This document shows positions 42,094-52,280 of a stretch of DNA of 64,000 nucleotides, in pieces. Made by a program: the position numbers and the translations under genes. Every line of letters starts with the position of its first letter. The stretch's first letter is position 1. The notes under the pieces were generated by a model, which saw only the letters and a list, made by a program, of their open reading frames with translations, was not told where the DNA came from and did not search any database. Source of the DNA: Leeuwenhoekiella parthenopeia (GTDB taxonomy: Bacteria > Bacteroidota > Bacteroidia > Flavobacteriales > Flavobacteriaceae); NCBI RefSeq assembly GCF_020782115.1, contig NZ_JAJGMW010000003.1, positions 124,001 through 188,000 of the forward strand, read 5' to 3'.

Positions 42094-43458
42094 TTACTGC
42101 CAGGTATTCTGGGCAGGTGTGCCGCCCCATATCAAGGTAATCAGATACGGATTGTCAATAAATGGGTTACGATTGCCCTGAGCACCCTGAATTACATTAT
42201 TGCGCTGCTTTTCGAATTCAGACACTGGATCTTCTCGGTTCCATTTTAGAAAGAGATCAATGTTGCCTACTTTATTAAAGTCTTCTCCATAACGAATATT
42301 TAGGTAAAGTACCATACGCGCTACATCTCCCTTCCACTCATCGCCGGGATACCAAGAATTGTCGTTAACCAACTTGTAAATACCGCTTCCATCTACAAAC
42401 GGATAATTGAGACGCAATGAGTTTATCGCGTCATCTGTAGAACGTAGATGGTGCAGATCAGTCACTGCATCTTCGGTAGATAAGAGGGATTGTGGGAAAA
42501 TATGTTCCGTATTAAAGGTCTGTGGCGAATGTGGATTACTACCCGACGTCCACTCTCTGCGATCGCGACTTTCACCCGTATACATCAGTATTACATTAGC
42601 AGAGTTTGACGGGTCTTCGTCTGCATCGTAGAGGTAATCGTGACGCTGAAAATAGGTGAGGATTGTAGTGTGCTTGTCTTGTGTTAAATCTGAAAGCGCA
42701 TCAAATGTCAAATCAGAATTTTCAAAGAAACTAGTTGTCCCGTAGTATGGCTGAAGTTCAGCAGGAATGTTAAAACTTAGCGGATTAAGTACGGTGACTG
42801 TAACTGTAGCCGTTACACAAGTTGCCGGAGTATCGTTATCACAAAGGCTATAGGTAAAAGTATCTTCACCTACAAAATCTGTTGTGGGAGTATAAGTTAC
42901 CGTTCCATTTGAATTGAGAATTACCTGACCCTGAGATGAGCTCCCATCTACTTCTGTTAGTACAGCACCATCCAGCAGTTCATCATTATCAAGCAAGTCA
43001 TCAACAGTAATACTTTGATTTTTTGCTGTTCCTATTTCATCATCATTTGCTATTGGAGTACCAGCATCAGCCACTGTGATTACCACAGTTCCAGTCGAGC
43101 AGATGCTAGTATCTGCATTTAAACAAAGCTCATAATTGAAGCTGTCTTGACCGGTGAAATTTTGAGGAGCTACGTAGGTATAGGTGCCACTACGATTATC
43201 TGCAATCGCACCCCCTTGAGCTGTAGTAGAAGTTACAAATGTAATACGTGCACCTCCGGCAGCATCATCATTTGCTGTCAGATTTTCAATAATCAACTCC
43301 TCATTTTCTGTTCCTGAAACAGCATCATCGTTAGCAACCGGTGCTTCTAGCTCTGGTTCAGGTTCTGGCGAAGGGTTAACTGTTCCGTCATCAGACCCAC
43401 TACAGGACAGTAATAACAGCGATGTTAATCCTAGAAACCAAATATTACTAATTTTCAT
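42094..43458 (-). CDS. Secreted endonuclease I (EndA-type) lipoprotein with Ig-like repeats
   Basis: A 454-residue protein. The signal peptide (MKISNIWFLGLTSLLLLSCSG) ends in a lipobox, Cys about 19. Two cadherin/Ig-like repeats follow (about 45-125 and 130-220), each with PVANDDAVSGTENEEL- or PIANDDEIGTAKNQSI-like openings. The C-terminal half is an EndA-type nuclease: RREWTSGS, FNTEHIFPQSLL with catalytic His, LHHLRSTDDAINSLR and WKGDVARMVLY. It should degrade DNA or RNA outside the cell. ATG 43458 is preferred over a TTG six codons upstream. It is the last gene after the receptor and lipoprotein, behind a hairpin. Confidence 0.92.
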   Translation of the reverse strand: MKISNIWFLGLTSLLLLSCSGSDDGTVNPSPEPEPELEAPVANDDAVSGTENEELIIENLTANDDAAGGARITFVTSTTAQGGAIADNRSGTYTYVAPQNFTGQDSFNYELCLNADTSICSTGTVVITVADAGTPIANDDEIGTAKNQSITVDDLLDNDELLDGAVLTEVDGSSSQGQVILNSNGTVTYTPTTDFVGEDTFTYSLCDNDTPATCVTATVTVTVLNPLSFNIPAELQPYYGTTSFFENSDLTFDALSDLTQDKHTTILTYFQRHDYLYDADEDPSNSANVILMYTGESRDRREWTSGSNPHSPQTFNTEHIFPQSLLSTEDAVTDLHHLRSTDDAINSLRLNYPFVDGSGIYKLVNDNSWYPGDEWKGDVARMVLYLNIRYGEDFNKVGNIDLFLKWNREDPVSEFEKQRNNVIQGAQGNRNPFIDNPYLITLIWGGTPAQNTWQ

Positions 43459-43474
43459 AATCCTTTTTTTAAAC

Positions 43475-43502
43475 AAAAAACTCCTTTAAAAAAGGAGTTT
43501 TT
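43475..43502 (-). terminator. Hairpin between the lipoprotein and nuclease genes
   Basis: AAAACTCCTTT and AAAGGAGTTTT pair across a short A loop (43475-43502). It can end the receptor-lipoprotein transcript or lower read-through into the nuclease gene, which starts only about 20 bases beyond. Confidence 0.75.
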
Positions 43503-43520
43503 CGCAGTTCTATATGGCAT

Positions 43521-44681
43521 TTACTGGTTTAAAACCCAGTCTCCGTTAGATTTAATCAATCTGTAACTTACAGTTATGGTACTACCAGTGTAAACCGCAA
43601 AAGTCAAAACATATTTTTGTTCCTCTTCCGCGTTAGGATCAAGCTGATCTAGAAAAGCATCCATAGCTTCAAGCAACATATCGTCACTCCAATAATTAGA
43701 ACTGGCAGATCTACGATCAAAGCTACCAAAGAAACCAACATTATCTGCAGGACCCGGATAGGTGTCAATAAATAGACTAGAAACTGTGTTGTAATCCTCT
43801 CTTTCAAAAGTATAGTTAATGGTATTATCAGGCACCCAGACACCATCTTCGTAACCGAATTGTAGAGTTTCAGATAATATATTATTATACTCTACCCAAT
43901 TCTCACCATTATAAACAAAGTTTTTAATAAAACTATAATCTAAGCGTTCGCTTGTATTATCGTCTCCGTCAAGATCACTTTCATCTCTCAAATAAAGTTT
44001 ATACATTGTTTGTACTATGGTATTAACCATTGGCTCCTCTTGAAATTCATCCCGTCTCTTTAACATACGAGGAATCTTAAACTCGGCTTCATCTTCTGAT
44101 GAAAAATTAGCAAAAACTTCTCCAGCCTCATTATACTCATCTTCAGTAAAACCGGTAATGAATGACCATTCGCCTCCAGAATACAGAAAACCATTATTTA
44201 CAGTTTCAGCAAACCTTCCATTATAAAGTTTGTATGTGAGAGAAACTAACATACGATTTACGGCGTTAGGATACTTCTCCTCCAAAAATGGAATTACATC
44301 TTCATTATTACTAAAATTTCTAAATCTAGCTGTTGCAGGATAATTTTCATAGTCGTCATTGGTGACAGTGTATACAACAAGACTATCTTCGGTGCTTTTT
44401 CTAAAAAAACGATCATATCCAACAAAAGCGGTAGATCCCTCTCCTAAAATTGGATAAACAGAATCCAATATAATTGGTATTAGTTGACCTGCTTCTTCGA
44501 TACTTCCAAAATTTGGAAAACGCAGACCAAGAGTTTCTGTATAGTCGTCTTCTTCTAAGGTGTATTCAACTACACCATTAACATCTGCTTCTGCCGCCTC
44601 GAGTTCATCGTAGATCTCATCCACTGGATTACAAGCGGTGATGCTAAGCAGAAGCGCTAATAAATAATATAAATTTTTCAT
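43521..44681 (-). CDS. Unrecognised lipoprotein with internal repeats, partner of a TonB receptor
   Basis: A 386-residue acidic lipoprotein, lipobox LSITACNP with Cys 17. I do not recognise a named family. Two motifs recur: YTLEEDDY (40-47), YTVTNDDY (104-111), FTEDEY (178-183) and YTFEREDY (290-297), and a W-containing hairpin, YSGGEWSF, YNGENWVEY, YEDGVWVP and KSNGDWVL. This suggests three or four copies of one beta-rich unit. Eleven bases separate it from the upstream TonB receptor gene, the position a SusD-like surface lipoprotein would occupy, but SusD tetratricopeptide helices are not seen. Substrate capture for the receptor is an inference. Confidence 0.8.
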   Translation of the reverse strand: MKNLYYLLALLLSITACNPVDEIYDELEAAEADVNGVVEYTLEEDDYTETLGLRFPNFGSIEEAGQLIPIILDSVYPILGEGSTAFVGYDRFFRKSTEDSLVVYTVTNDDYENYPATARFRNFSNNEDVIPFLEEKYPNAVNRMLVSLTYKLYNGRFAETVNNGFLYSGGEWSFITGFTEDEYNEAGEVFANFSSEDEAEFKIPRMLKRRDEFQEEPMVNTIVQTMYKLYLRDESDLDGDDNTSERLDYSFIKNFVYNGENWVEYNNILSETLQFGYEDGVWVPDNTINYTFEREDYNTVSSLFIDTYPGPADNVGFFGSFDRRSASSNYWSDDMLLEAMDAFLDQLDPNAEEEQKYVLTFAVYTGSTITVSYRLIKSNGDWVLNQ

Positions 44682-44692
44682 TGCTTTTATTT

Positions 44693-47227
44693 TTAAAAAT
44701 TAATTGTTGCTCCCACAGAGTAGGTTCTACCAGGCCCAAAAAATACTTGAGCATTGGCTGCATTTGACCCTGGTCCATCCTGAGAATCAGAAATATACTC
44801 AGTATCTAAAACATTAAACACATTTGCTCTCAAAACGGTTGCGAAGCCTCCAAACTGAAAACGATGAGTTAGCCCTAAATCTAAAAGACCATAATCTGGC
44901 ATTTTCCAGGTTTGAGGACCTGCAGAGCCCCTGTCTGATGGATCAAAATCAGAATAATAATCACCCGCAAAGAAATAATTTGCTCTTAAGGTAGTACTTG
45001 GAATGATATCGTAGCTTCCTCCTAGTGCAAAGGTAGTTTGCGCAGAGTTACCCACCTTCAAACCATCTATAATTACATCTACAGTTTCTACCAATTCTCG
45101 TTCATCATTAAAAAGCTCAACGCCCTCAACGTTGTTATTCCATTTCCAGTCTCCTATTGAAACCATACCGTCAAAACTCAATTTATCGGTAGGTCTGTAT
45201 TCAAATTCAAGCTCAACACCCTGGTGTAGTGCGTTTACTCCTAAAATATTTCCAATAATAACTTCTTCATCAGTAGATCGGTTGACAATTTCAGTACGAT
45301 CATTCCACTGGGTACGATATAGGTTTACATCAGCACGGAATTTAGAAGTTCTTAAACCATAACCAAGCTCAGCACTGAATATTTTTTGATTCACTGCATC
45401 TTCGTTCTCCAGGTTTGAAAAGTTTAAGAATACAGCATTGTTGAATGGTGCCCGTTCAAAATAACCGATGTTAGCAAAAACATTATTTACGCCATCCAGA
45501 TTATAGTTTGCACCACCTTTAATACTTCCGCCGGTAAAACCTATCCAGTCTGTTTCTTGAAGTGGGTCTCCATCTTCATAATTGAAGTAGTCTATACGCT
45601 TATAACTTGTTCTGTTAGCAGCCGCAGAAACAAAAGCTGAAAGTTCATCTTTACTATATTCTGCCTGCGTAAATACACCAGCCCAACGGGTAAAACCTTC
45701 ATCATAATATAGGATTTTATCTCCTTCTTTTGCAGCAAAAACTGGGTTATTTACGTTGCTATCATCTAAGAAGTATCGTCCTCCCAATAAGTCGGTCAAT
45801 TCTGTAAAATGCTCTCCTTTATACCATCTAATATCAAGACCTCCACTAAAGTCAATATTCTCTGTTAGTTCTGTCGATAAAGTAGAAATCGCACCGTACC
45901 ACTGGTGGTTGTTTCTTGATGCTCTTAAAATAGTTTCAGAACCTTCAATGCCCAAAGCTTTGTTCTCGTCAACGATGATGTCAAGATTAACAGGACCATA
46001 AATCTCATCACGATAGTTTAAATTATCTGCCTGAAATTTATTCACCCCAGAGCGACCACCTCCACCTCCAGTTCCATAAGAGGCATAAATTGAAGTGGCA
46101 AGTCTTGTTTTGTCATTGATATCCCAAAAGTGGTTAAGCATTGCTTTTGGTTTATGGTAGAAGTTATCTTCAATACTAACAAATTGACCATTAAGATAAC
46201 CATAGTCAATATTTGTTTTAATACCGCGCTCACTTACTCTAAAATCGTTAATCAATAATCTGTTTTGACGCTGACCGTGTACTTGAGGCGCACCAAAAAC
46301 TGTAAGAGATAAACTTTGATTTTCATTTATTTCTTTAGCGATATTTAGAAAATAGGAATACGCTTCAAAAGGAGTTCCATCTACGAAACCACGCCCTGAA
46401 GTTTTAGAAGCGGCAATTGTTGCTGCCCATCCATTATCCATTAAGCCAGTAGAAAGTGTAAAACCGTACTTAGTGTAACCGTCATTACCCGTCATCATAT
46501 TTACATTACCACCCTTTTCTGCATCAGTTGACTTTGTTACGATATTCATTGTACCACCAATAGAAGGAACCGCCAATTTAGAAGCTCCCAAACCTCTTTG
46601 AATTTGAATAGTACTTGTAACATCAGAAAGACCAGCCCAGTTACTCCAGTATACACGACCATTTTCCATATCGTTTACCGGAATACCATTGATCATCACC
46701 GCAACGTTCTCTGAGTTGAAACCACGTAAACGCAGTTCAGAATCTCCAAAACCACCACCACCACGGGTTACATAGATACCGGGTGTATTTCGTACAATTT
46801 CTGGAAATTCCTGGTTACCAAGCTTATTTTCGATCTCTGCAGCCTTGATAGTAGAAACAGCTACAGGTGTTTTTCTATCAATAGCCAGGTTATAAGCAGT
46901 AACAATAACTTCGTCTAAAGCATCTGAGTCCACCATTAGAGAAATGGTTCCCATATCCTGAGAAGAGTTTGTAAAGGGAATTGTTTTTTTCTTAAAGCCT
47001 ACATAAGAAATTGCTAATACCCCAGTTTCAGTTTTGGGACTAATAGAAAAATTTCCATCAAAGTCTGTTGAAACACCGTTTGTGGTGCCCTCAATAACAA
47101 CGTTAACTCCGGGTAGGGGTGTACCATTCTCACCATCTACTACAGTTCCACGAATAGTCCCTTGAGCCTGTGCCGCAGCAGTAAGCAAAAGAAACACAAG
47201 TGTAAGTAAACTTGTAATTTTTTTCAT
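44693..47227 (-). CDS. TonB-dependent outer-membrane receptor with CarboxypepD_reg-like domain
   Basis: An 844-residue receptor. After a signal peptide (about 1-21) comes the Bacteroidota N-terminal extension, GTIRGTVVDGENGTPLPGV to about residue 105. The plug domain (about 115-230) has NTPGIYVTRGGG, LRLRGFNSENVAVMINGIP and IQRGLGASKLAVPSIGGT, and the rest is the 22-strand barrel ending in TYSVGATINF with terminal Phe. It imports a substrate using TonB energy. It heads a unit with the lipoprotein and nuclease genes, which hints at uptake of nucleic-acid breakdown products. Confidence 0.95.
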   Translation of the reverse strand: MKKITSLLTLVFLLLTAAAQAQGTIRGTVVDGENGTPLPGVNVVIEGTTNGVSTDFDGNFSISPKTETGVLAISYVGFKKKTIPFTNSSQDMGTISLMVDSDALDEVIVTAYNLAIDRKTPVAVSTIKAAEIENKLGNQEFPEIVRNTPGIYVTRGGGGFGDSELRLRGFNSENVAVMINGIPVNDMENGRVYWSNWAGLSDVTSTIQIQRGLGASKLAVPSIGGTMNIVTKSTDAEKGGNVNMMTGNDGYTKYGFTLSTGLMDNGWAATIAASKTSGRGFVDGTPFEAYSYFLNIAKEINENQSLSLTVFGAPQVHGQRQNRLLINDFRVSERGIKTNIDYGYLNGQFVSIEDNFYHKPKAMLNHFWDINDKTRLATSIYASYGTGGGGGRSGVNKFQADNLNYRDEIYGPVNLDIIVDENKALGIEGSETILRASRNNHQWYGAISTLSTELTENIDFSGGLDIRWYKGEHFTELTDLLGGRYFLDDSNVNNPVFAAKEGDKILYYDEGFTRWAGVFTQAEYSKDELSAFVSAAANRTSYKRIDYFNYEDGDPLQETDWIGFTGGSIKGGANYNLDGVNNVFANIGYFERAPFNNAVFLNFSNLENEDAVNQKIFSAELGYGLRTSKFRADVNLYRTQWNDRTEIVNRSTDEEVIIGNILGVNALHQGVELEFEYRPTDKLSFDGMVSIGDWKWNNNVEGVELFNDERELVETVDVIIDGLKVGNSAQTTFALGGSYDIIPSTTLRANYFFAGDYYSDFDPSDRGSAGPQTWKMPDYGLLDLGLTHRFQFGGFATVLRANVFNVLDTEYISDSQDGPGSNAANAQVFFGPGRTYSVGATINF

Positions 47228-47402
47228 TGTGCTTGTTTAAGTTTAGATTTTGCGCAAAAGTCTTATAAAAGACCCATTTAAATATTAAGAGAACGTTAAG
47301 GATTATTTTCTCTTTTTTAACTTCTGCTAAAAATAACGCAACAAACAACTCGCTAAAAGCCAGTTCGTTGAATTAAACCTAAAACTTATCAACACTCGTT
47401 AA

Positions 47403-49046
47403 TTAACTCTTAAAAGCTTTAATTAACTGCGTGGTTGAAGCATCGTGAGCAGCTACCTGATCTGAATTGAGGTCATTCAGTACATTTTTGGCAAGCTGTT
47501 TACCAAGCTCCACACCCCACTGATCGTAACTGTAGATATTCCAAAGGATACCCTCTGTGAAGATTTTGTGTTCGTATAAGGCAATTAAAGCTCCCAAACT
47601 TTCAGGAGTTAGCTTGTCTATAAGAAGTGTGGTTGTCGGCTTGTTTCCATCAAATACTTTAAACGGAACCAGCTTGTCAATCGCACCTGAGTCCATCCCC
47701 GAAGATTGAAGTTCTTCGCGGGCCTCGGCTTCGGTTTTACCATTCATCAACGCTTCGGTCTGTGCAAAAAAGTTTGCCATCAATTTATTGTGATGATCGG
47801 TATCGCCGTGAAGCGAGTGTTTATATCCTATAAAATGGGTTGGGATAATTTTGGTCCCCTGGTGTATGAGTTGGAAAAAGGCGTGTTGTGAGTTGGTCCC
47901 CGGCTCGCCCCAAACGATTTGACCGGTTTGATAATCTACGTGTTTCCCGTTACGGTCTACACTTTTCCCGTTGCTTTCCATAATCGCTTGCTGTAAATAA
48001 GCGGGAAAACGGTGCAAATACTGTGTATAGGGAATAATCGCTTCACTTTCGGCACCAAAGAAGTTGTTGTACCAAACCGTCGTAAGCGCCATCATCACCG
48101 GAATGTTTTCGCCCAAATCAGCATTTTTAAAATGCTCATCGGCTTTGTGAGCTCCTGCAAGCATACTTTCAAAATTGCTGTATCCTACTGCCAGCGCTAT
48201 AGAAAGGCCAACAGAACTCCAAAGCGAAAAACGACCACCAACCCAGTCCCAAATTGTGAACACGTTGTTAGGATCTATGCCAAAATCTTTCACCGCTTCC
48301 TCATTAGTAGAAACCGCAACGAAATGTTTAGCCACCGCTTCACCTTCACTTGCTGCGCCCGCAACCTTACCTAAAAACCATTTACGCGCTGTATTAGCGT
48401 TTGAAAGGGTTTCCTGCGTGGTAAAGGTTTTTGAAACGATTACAAAAAGAGTGGTCTCCGGATTCAAAGATTTCAATGATTCGTGCACGTGATCGCCATC
48501 TACGTTAGAGATAAAATGCACATTGAGATGATTGTGATAATAGGCCAAGGCTTCGGCAACCATTACGGGCCCCAGATCTGAACCTCCAATCCCTATATTC
48601 ACCACATCGGTAATAGCTTTGCCGGTATACCCTTTATGGCTTCCGCTGATAACTGTATCGCAAAATCCTTTTATCTTTTCTTTTACTTCATTAACCTCAG
48701 GAATCACATCTGCACCATCAATGCTTACGTGCGCATCTTTTGGCTGACGCAAAGCGGTGTGCATCACCGCACGTCCTTCGGTCTCGTTAATTTCGGCTCC
48801 GGCAAAGTACGCTGCGCGTGCTTCCTCCAGATTCATTTCTTCAGCCAAATCAAGCAGTAAGGATTTGGTTTCTGCAGTCATTCGGTTTTTGCTGTAGTCA
48901 ACTAAAAAATCATCCCATTTTAAGGTGAACGCTTCCGCCCGGCCCGTATCCTCAAATAATTTTTTCATTTGAAGATCTTTTATGTTTTCAAAGTGAGCTT
49001 GAAGGGCCTTCCAGGCTTTGGTCTGTGTGGGATTGATTTTTTTCAT
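47403..49046 (-). CDS. pgi: Glucose-6-phosphate isomerase
   Basis: A 547-residue glycolytic enzyme. It starts [19 protein letters not shown] and has [25 protein letters not shown], the catalytic Glu in [11 protein letters not shown] and [15 protein letters not shown] with catalytic His. Length and motifs match the long (E. coli-like) Pgi. Its start lies two bases from the stop of the M23 peptidase gene, both read leftwards. Confidence 0.98.
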   Translation of the reverse strand: MKKINPTQTKAWKALQAHFENIKDLQMKKLFEDTGRAEAFTLKWDDFLVDYSKNRMTAETKSLLLDLAEEMNLEEARAAYFAGAEINETEGRAVMHTALRQPKDAHVSIDGADVIPEVNEVKEKIKGFCDTVISGSHKGYTGKAITDVVNIGIGGSDLGPVMVAEALAYYHNHLNVHFISNVDGDHVHESLKSLNPETTLFVIVSKTFTTQETLSNANTARKWFLGKVAGAASEGEAVAKHFVAVSTNEEAVKDFGIDPNNVFTIWDWVGGRFSLWSSVGLSIALAVGYSNFESMLAGAHKADEHFKNADLGENIPVMMALTTVWYNNFFGAESEAIIPYTQYLHRFPAYLQQAIMESNGKSVDRNGKHVDYQTGQIVWGEPGTNSQHAFFQLIHQGTKIIPTHFIGYKHSLHGDTDHHNKLMANFFAQTEALMNGKTEAEAREELQSSGMDSGAIDKLVPFKVFDGNKPTTTLLIDKLTPESLGALIALYEHKIFTEGILWNIYSYDQWGVELGKQLAKNVLNDLNSDQVAAHDASTTQLIKAFKS

Positions 49047-49048
49047 TT

Positions 49049-50287
49049 CTAAGTTGATTTATCGAAGGTTATTTCATCTAGTTGCGCTCTTAATGGAGCG
49101 ATAAGTTCGTAATATTCGGGCTGCAGTTCTTCAGCCAGAGGTTCTGAAGTAGGCAGATCAATGTTAAACGGATCTACCTGCTTTCCATTTTTCCAAAAAC
49201 GGTAGCACACGTGAGGTCCGCTAGTGTTTCCGGTCATACCAATATAACCAATTACTTCTCCCTGACGCACATAATCTCCGCGACTTACAGCGCGCTTGCT
49301 CATATGCAAATATTGGGTGTCGTAAGTGCCGTTATGGCGTAATTTCACATAATTCCCATTACCACCGCGATATTCTGAAGCGATGACGGTACCGTCTGAA
49401 GTCGCCATAATCGGGGTGCCTACAGGTGCAGCAAAATCGGTTCCTTTATGTGGACGTATGCGGTTACCGTAATAGGCGATTCTGCGCTTTAGGTTATAGC
49501 GGGAAGAAATACGACCAAACTTAAGCGGACTCTTTAAAAAAGCACGTCTTAAATTTTCTGCATTCTCGTCGTAATAATCGGGTTTACCCTTGATGCTGTC
49601 ACTAACGAAAGCAAAAGCATAAATGGGTTTTCCTTTATGTTCAAACCAGCTGGCTTTTATCTTGCCAAAACCTGCAGGTATCGTATCATTAATGTATTTT
49701 TCGGTATAAATGACTTTAAACTTATCACCGGGCTGAAGCTTGAAGAAGTCAATAGTCCAGGCATAAATATCTGCCATCCCGTAGGCAACCAGAATATTAA
49801 GACCTAAATCATCAAAGGTTGTTGAAAGATTATCTTCAATTACCCCATAGGCGATACGTTCTTTTACGGTAACCGGTCTCTTTTTGGCCAAAGCCTGCAC
49901 AACCTCATCCTTAAAGTCGAGCACCACATAGTCAATTTTATTTTCTTCGTAGATAAATACCTGTGCCTGGCCGGTTGAATCTTTGCTTTTTAGCAGCGTG
50001 TAGGGTTTACCCGCAACAATCTTACGGGTATCAAATACCGAAGCAACCGAATCTGTAATTTGCTGAATAGTCCCGTAATCAATACCGTTTTCGAAGAGAA
50101 TTTGCCCAAAACTATCACCGGGTTGGATGGTGTCTGAAATAACCTCATAATCGTCAAGTATATAACCAAACTTTTTAGTCTTCGGTTTTTTGACCTCCTT
50201 TACAACAGGTTCTTTTTCTTTTGTTTCATCGTCGGCGCAGCCTATTAGGGTAAGCATAGCCATAAGTATGAGACTTAATTTTTTCAA
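49049..50287 (-). CDS. M23-family peptidoglycan DD-metallopeptidase lipoprotein
   Basis: A 412-residue lipoprotein with lipobox LTLIGCAD (Cys about 17). The N-terminal half has OapA/LysM-like segments ([17 protein letters not shown] and [17 protein letters not shown]). The M23 domain (about 275-375) has [16 protein letters not shown] (HxxxD), [18 protein letters not shown] and the final HVCYRFW with HxH-like His. It should cut peptidoglycan cross-links in the periplasm. It is only two bases upstream of pgi. Confidence 0.93.
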   Translation of the reverse strand: MKKLSLILMAMLTLIGCADDETKEKEPVVKEVKKPKTKKFGYILDDYEVISDTIQPGDSFGQILFENGIDYGTIQQITDSVASVFDTRKIVAGKPYTLLKSKDSTGQAQVFIYEENKIDYVVLDFKDEVVQALAKKRPVTVKERIAYGVIEDNLSTTFDDLGLNILVAYGMADIYAWTIDFFKLQPGDKFKVIYTEKYINDTIPAGFGKIKASWFEHKGKPIYAFAFVSDSIKGKPDYYDENAENLRRAFLKSPLKFGRISSRYNLKRRIAYYGNRIRPHKGTDFAAPVGTPIMATSDGTVIASEYRGGNGNYVKLRHNGTYDTQYLHMSKRAVSRGDYVRQGEVIGYIGMTGNTSGPHVCYRFWKNGKQVDPFNIDLPTSEPLAEELQPEYYELIAPLRAQLDEITFDKST

Positions 50288-50318
50288 TTTTGGGCTTTTG
50301 ATAAGTTAAGGATTACGA

Positions 50319-51272
50319 TTAATTGTCTTTACCCCAATCTGCGCGTTCTTGTTCAGACCACAAATCAGGAAAAAATATACGTTTTTGATATTTGGGATGC
50401 ATGTATTTGACCCAGTCACTACCACCTGTGGCTTCCAGGGGTTCTTTACCCTGATTTAAATAATGCACCGCAGTATGATAATGAGACATCACCCATTTTA
50501 TATTTACCGTATGGTCATAATGACGCATCGCCGCTATCAGCGTTGCATCCTTTTGATCTTCGGCGGGCAACATTTTAAACTTTGACCACAAATTTAAGTT
50601 TTTGTAAGCTTTTAAGAAACGTATAAAGTCTTCCTTATATTTCAATTCGAAGTCTTTTAAGGTGTACGTTTTCTCTCCGGTAGTGTAATCTTTGCCGGCA
50701 GCCTGCCAGTACAGGTGCTCTACAACCTCATCATAATACAGGGGATCCTGCTCATCTTTGGTTTTAAAGCTTTCGCGAAAGCGGGCATCAATGAGATTTA
50801 TAAATTCTGTGGAAGCAAATTCTATCAGGCGGTACTGAGCACTCTGAAAGCCACTTGCCGGACTTAGCGTTCTTCTGAATTTTAGATACTGCTCCATCTG
50901 CATCCCTTCACGCATAATGTTGAATGAAGTGGTAAGCATATCAAAATACCGGCTAATGCGCTGAAGCTTTTCACTGAAATAAGCGGTGGTTAATTCCTGA
51001 GTATTGGCAACCTGCTCCATTTCCCACAGGATCATTTTAAAAAGTAGTTCGTTGATCTGATGGTACATAATAAATACCATCTCATCAGGAACCAGCGTAC
51101 GCTGGTTTTGCAAACTAAGCAGCGTATCAACCTGAATGTAATCCCAATAGTTTATAGGCTTACTGTGAACAAAACCTTCAAGCTGATGCCCCAGATTCAG
51201 ACCCATCGCGTCAAACTTGTTTTGTAGCGCTTCTAATTGTTCTTGAGTTTCAGGACTGCCTGTATGCGTCAT
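50319..51272 (-). CDS. Tryptophan 2,3-dioxygenase family protein
   Basis: A 317-residue all-helical heme dioxygenase-type protein. TDO features include NYWDYIQVDTLLSLQNQ, EMVFIMYHQINELLFKM, and the distal WVMSHYHTAVHYLNQ followed by TGGSDWVKYM. TDO opens the indole ring of tryptophan to N-formylkynurenine. The rest of the kynurenine pathway is not nearby, and hppD/hmgA of tyrosine breakdown are its neighbours. Its start overlaps the stop of the DUF3108 gene by one base. A GCTTTCGCGAAAGC palindrome lies at 50769-50782. Confidence 0.85.
   Translation of the reverse strand: MTHTGSPETQEQLEALQNKFDAMGLNLGHQLEGFVHSKPINYWDYIQVDTLLSLQNQRTLVPDEMVFIMYHQINELLFKMILWEMEQVANTQELTTAYFSEKLQRISRYFDMLTTSFNIMREGMQMEQYLKFRRTLSPASGFQSAQYRLIEFASTEFINLIDARFRESFKTKDEQDPLYYDEVVEHLYWQAAGKDYTTGEKTYTLKDFELKYKEDFIRFLKAYKNLNLWSKFKMLPAEDQKDATLIAAMRHYDHTVNIKWVMSHYHTAVHYLNQGKEPLEATGGSDWVKYMHPKYQKRIFFPDLWSEQERADWGKDN
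50769..50782. repeat. Palindrome GCTTTCGCGAAAGC inside the dioxygenase gene
   Basis: A 14-bp perfect palindrome with the same core as that in mutY (4271-4286), here also encoding FRES. Confidence 0.65.
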
Positions 51273-52048
51273 TAATCTTGTATAATGTAGAATGGATGCT
51301 TTAGACCTTTATACGCTTCAATATCTGCTTTTAAAGAGCCTACTGCTAAATCTGCTTTGATTTGCAAAGGTATTTTATTTTGATCATCACTTATCCAAAC
51401 CGTAAGACTTTCTTTCTCTTTAAAAACACGTCCTGCCTGCACATAGGGTCTAAAAATTAGGCTATTTACCTTGCCAAATTTGGTTTTAATTACCTCACGC
51501 CCCAAAAACTTGAGCTTAAACTTAAAGTTCTCCTGATCAAAAAACATATTGATCACGGTCTCGTCACCTTCTTTCAAAGTTTTAGTGTCAATTGAATTGC
51601 GCAGGTAATAAAAACTGCTCACCATATCGTGAATGGAAGGCTCTGTTTTATACGTGGTAATGCTGTTGTGCTTTTTATCGTTTACGGTAGCCACGCGTGC
51701 CTGCTGGTCAAAGTCGATGATTTTATCTTTGGTATGCCCGCCTTCATCAATTTTACGTATAAAACGATAGGGCATGGTACTTTGCTTGTCAATATAGGTT
51801 TCGTAGTAATCTTCAACGCTAAAAAATAATTTGGTCATCCCGGTGGTAACACCTTTTCCCTTAACGTGATAGACCGGCTTACCTTTGTACGTATCATTCA
51901 CGACTGCAAGTGTTGCCTCTCCGGCCTTCCACCAGCCGCTGTAACTGATACGGAATTGAAACCATTCCCCATCCTGAAATGCCGGCTCCTGTGCATAGGT
52001 AGAAACGCCAAAACCGAGCAGTATAATAAGTGTCAAAATCCTTTTCAT
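51272..52048 (-). CDS. DUF3108-type periplasmic protein
   Basis: A 258-residue exported protein with signal peptide MKRILTLIILLGFGVSTYAQ. The body is beta-rich and has the DUF3108 pattern: FRISYSGWWKAGEATLAV, KGKPVYHVKGKG, TMPYRFIRKIDEGG and LTVWISDDQNKIPLQIKADLAVG. DUF3108 proteins resemble outer-membrane lipid-handling folds; function is unknown. It is coupled to the following dioxygenase gene by a TAATG overlap. Confidence 0.87.
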   Translation of the reverse strand: MKRILTLIILLGFGVSTYAQEPAFQDGEWFQFRISYSGWWKAGEATLAVVNDTYKGKPVYHVKGKGVTTGMTKLFFSVEDYYETYIDKQSTMPYRFIRKIDEGGHTKDKIIDFDQQARVATVNDKKHNSITTYKTEPSIHDMVSSFYYLRNSIDTKTLKEGDETVINMFFDQENFKFKLKFLGREVIKTKFGKVNSLIFRPYVQAGRVFKEKESLTVWISDDQNKIPLQIKADLAVGSLKADIEAYKGLKHPFYIIQD

Positions 52049-52227
52049 TTTTTAAAATTTTGTTATCCAAAAACAATCAATAGCTATTTGGGTAGAAATT
52101 GATTATTAAATGCCCGTAATGGGCTTTTATAGTCTTTGATTTGAAGCCTATACCTATGCTTTTACAAGAGTTGTTCCAAAAGTAGCCAAAAGTGTATTAT
52201 TCCCAGGTTATGCTTTCATTAAAATGA

Positions 52228-52255
52228 AAAATCCCCGTTTATACAACAGGGATTT
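52228..52255 (-). terminator. Terminator after hppD
   Basis: AAATCCC (52229-52235) and GGGATTT (52249-52255) form a seven-base stem; A residues before it give a U tract on the minus-strand transcript. The spacer 52049-52280 otherwise shows no gene. Confidence 0.6.
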
Positions 52256-52280
52256 AGCTTCAATAGTATATCTAAAACGC

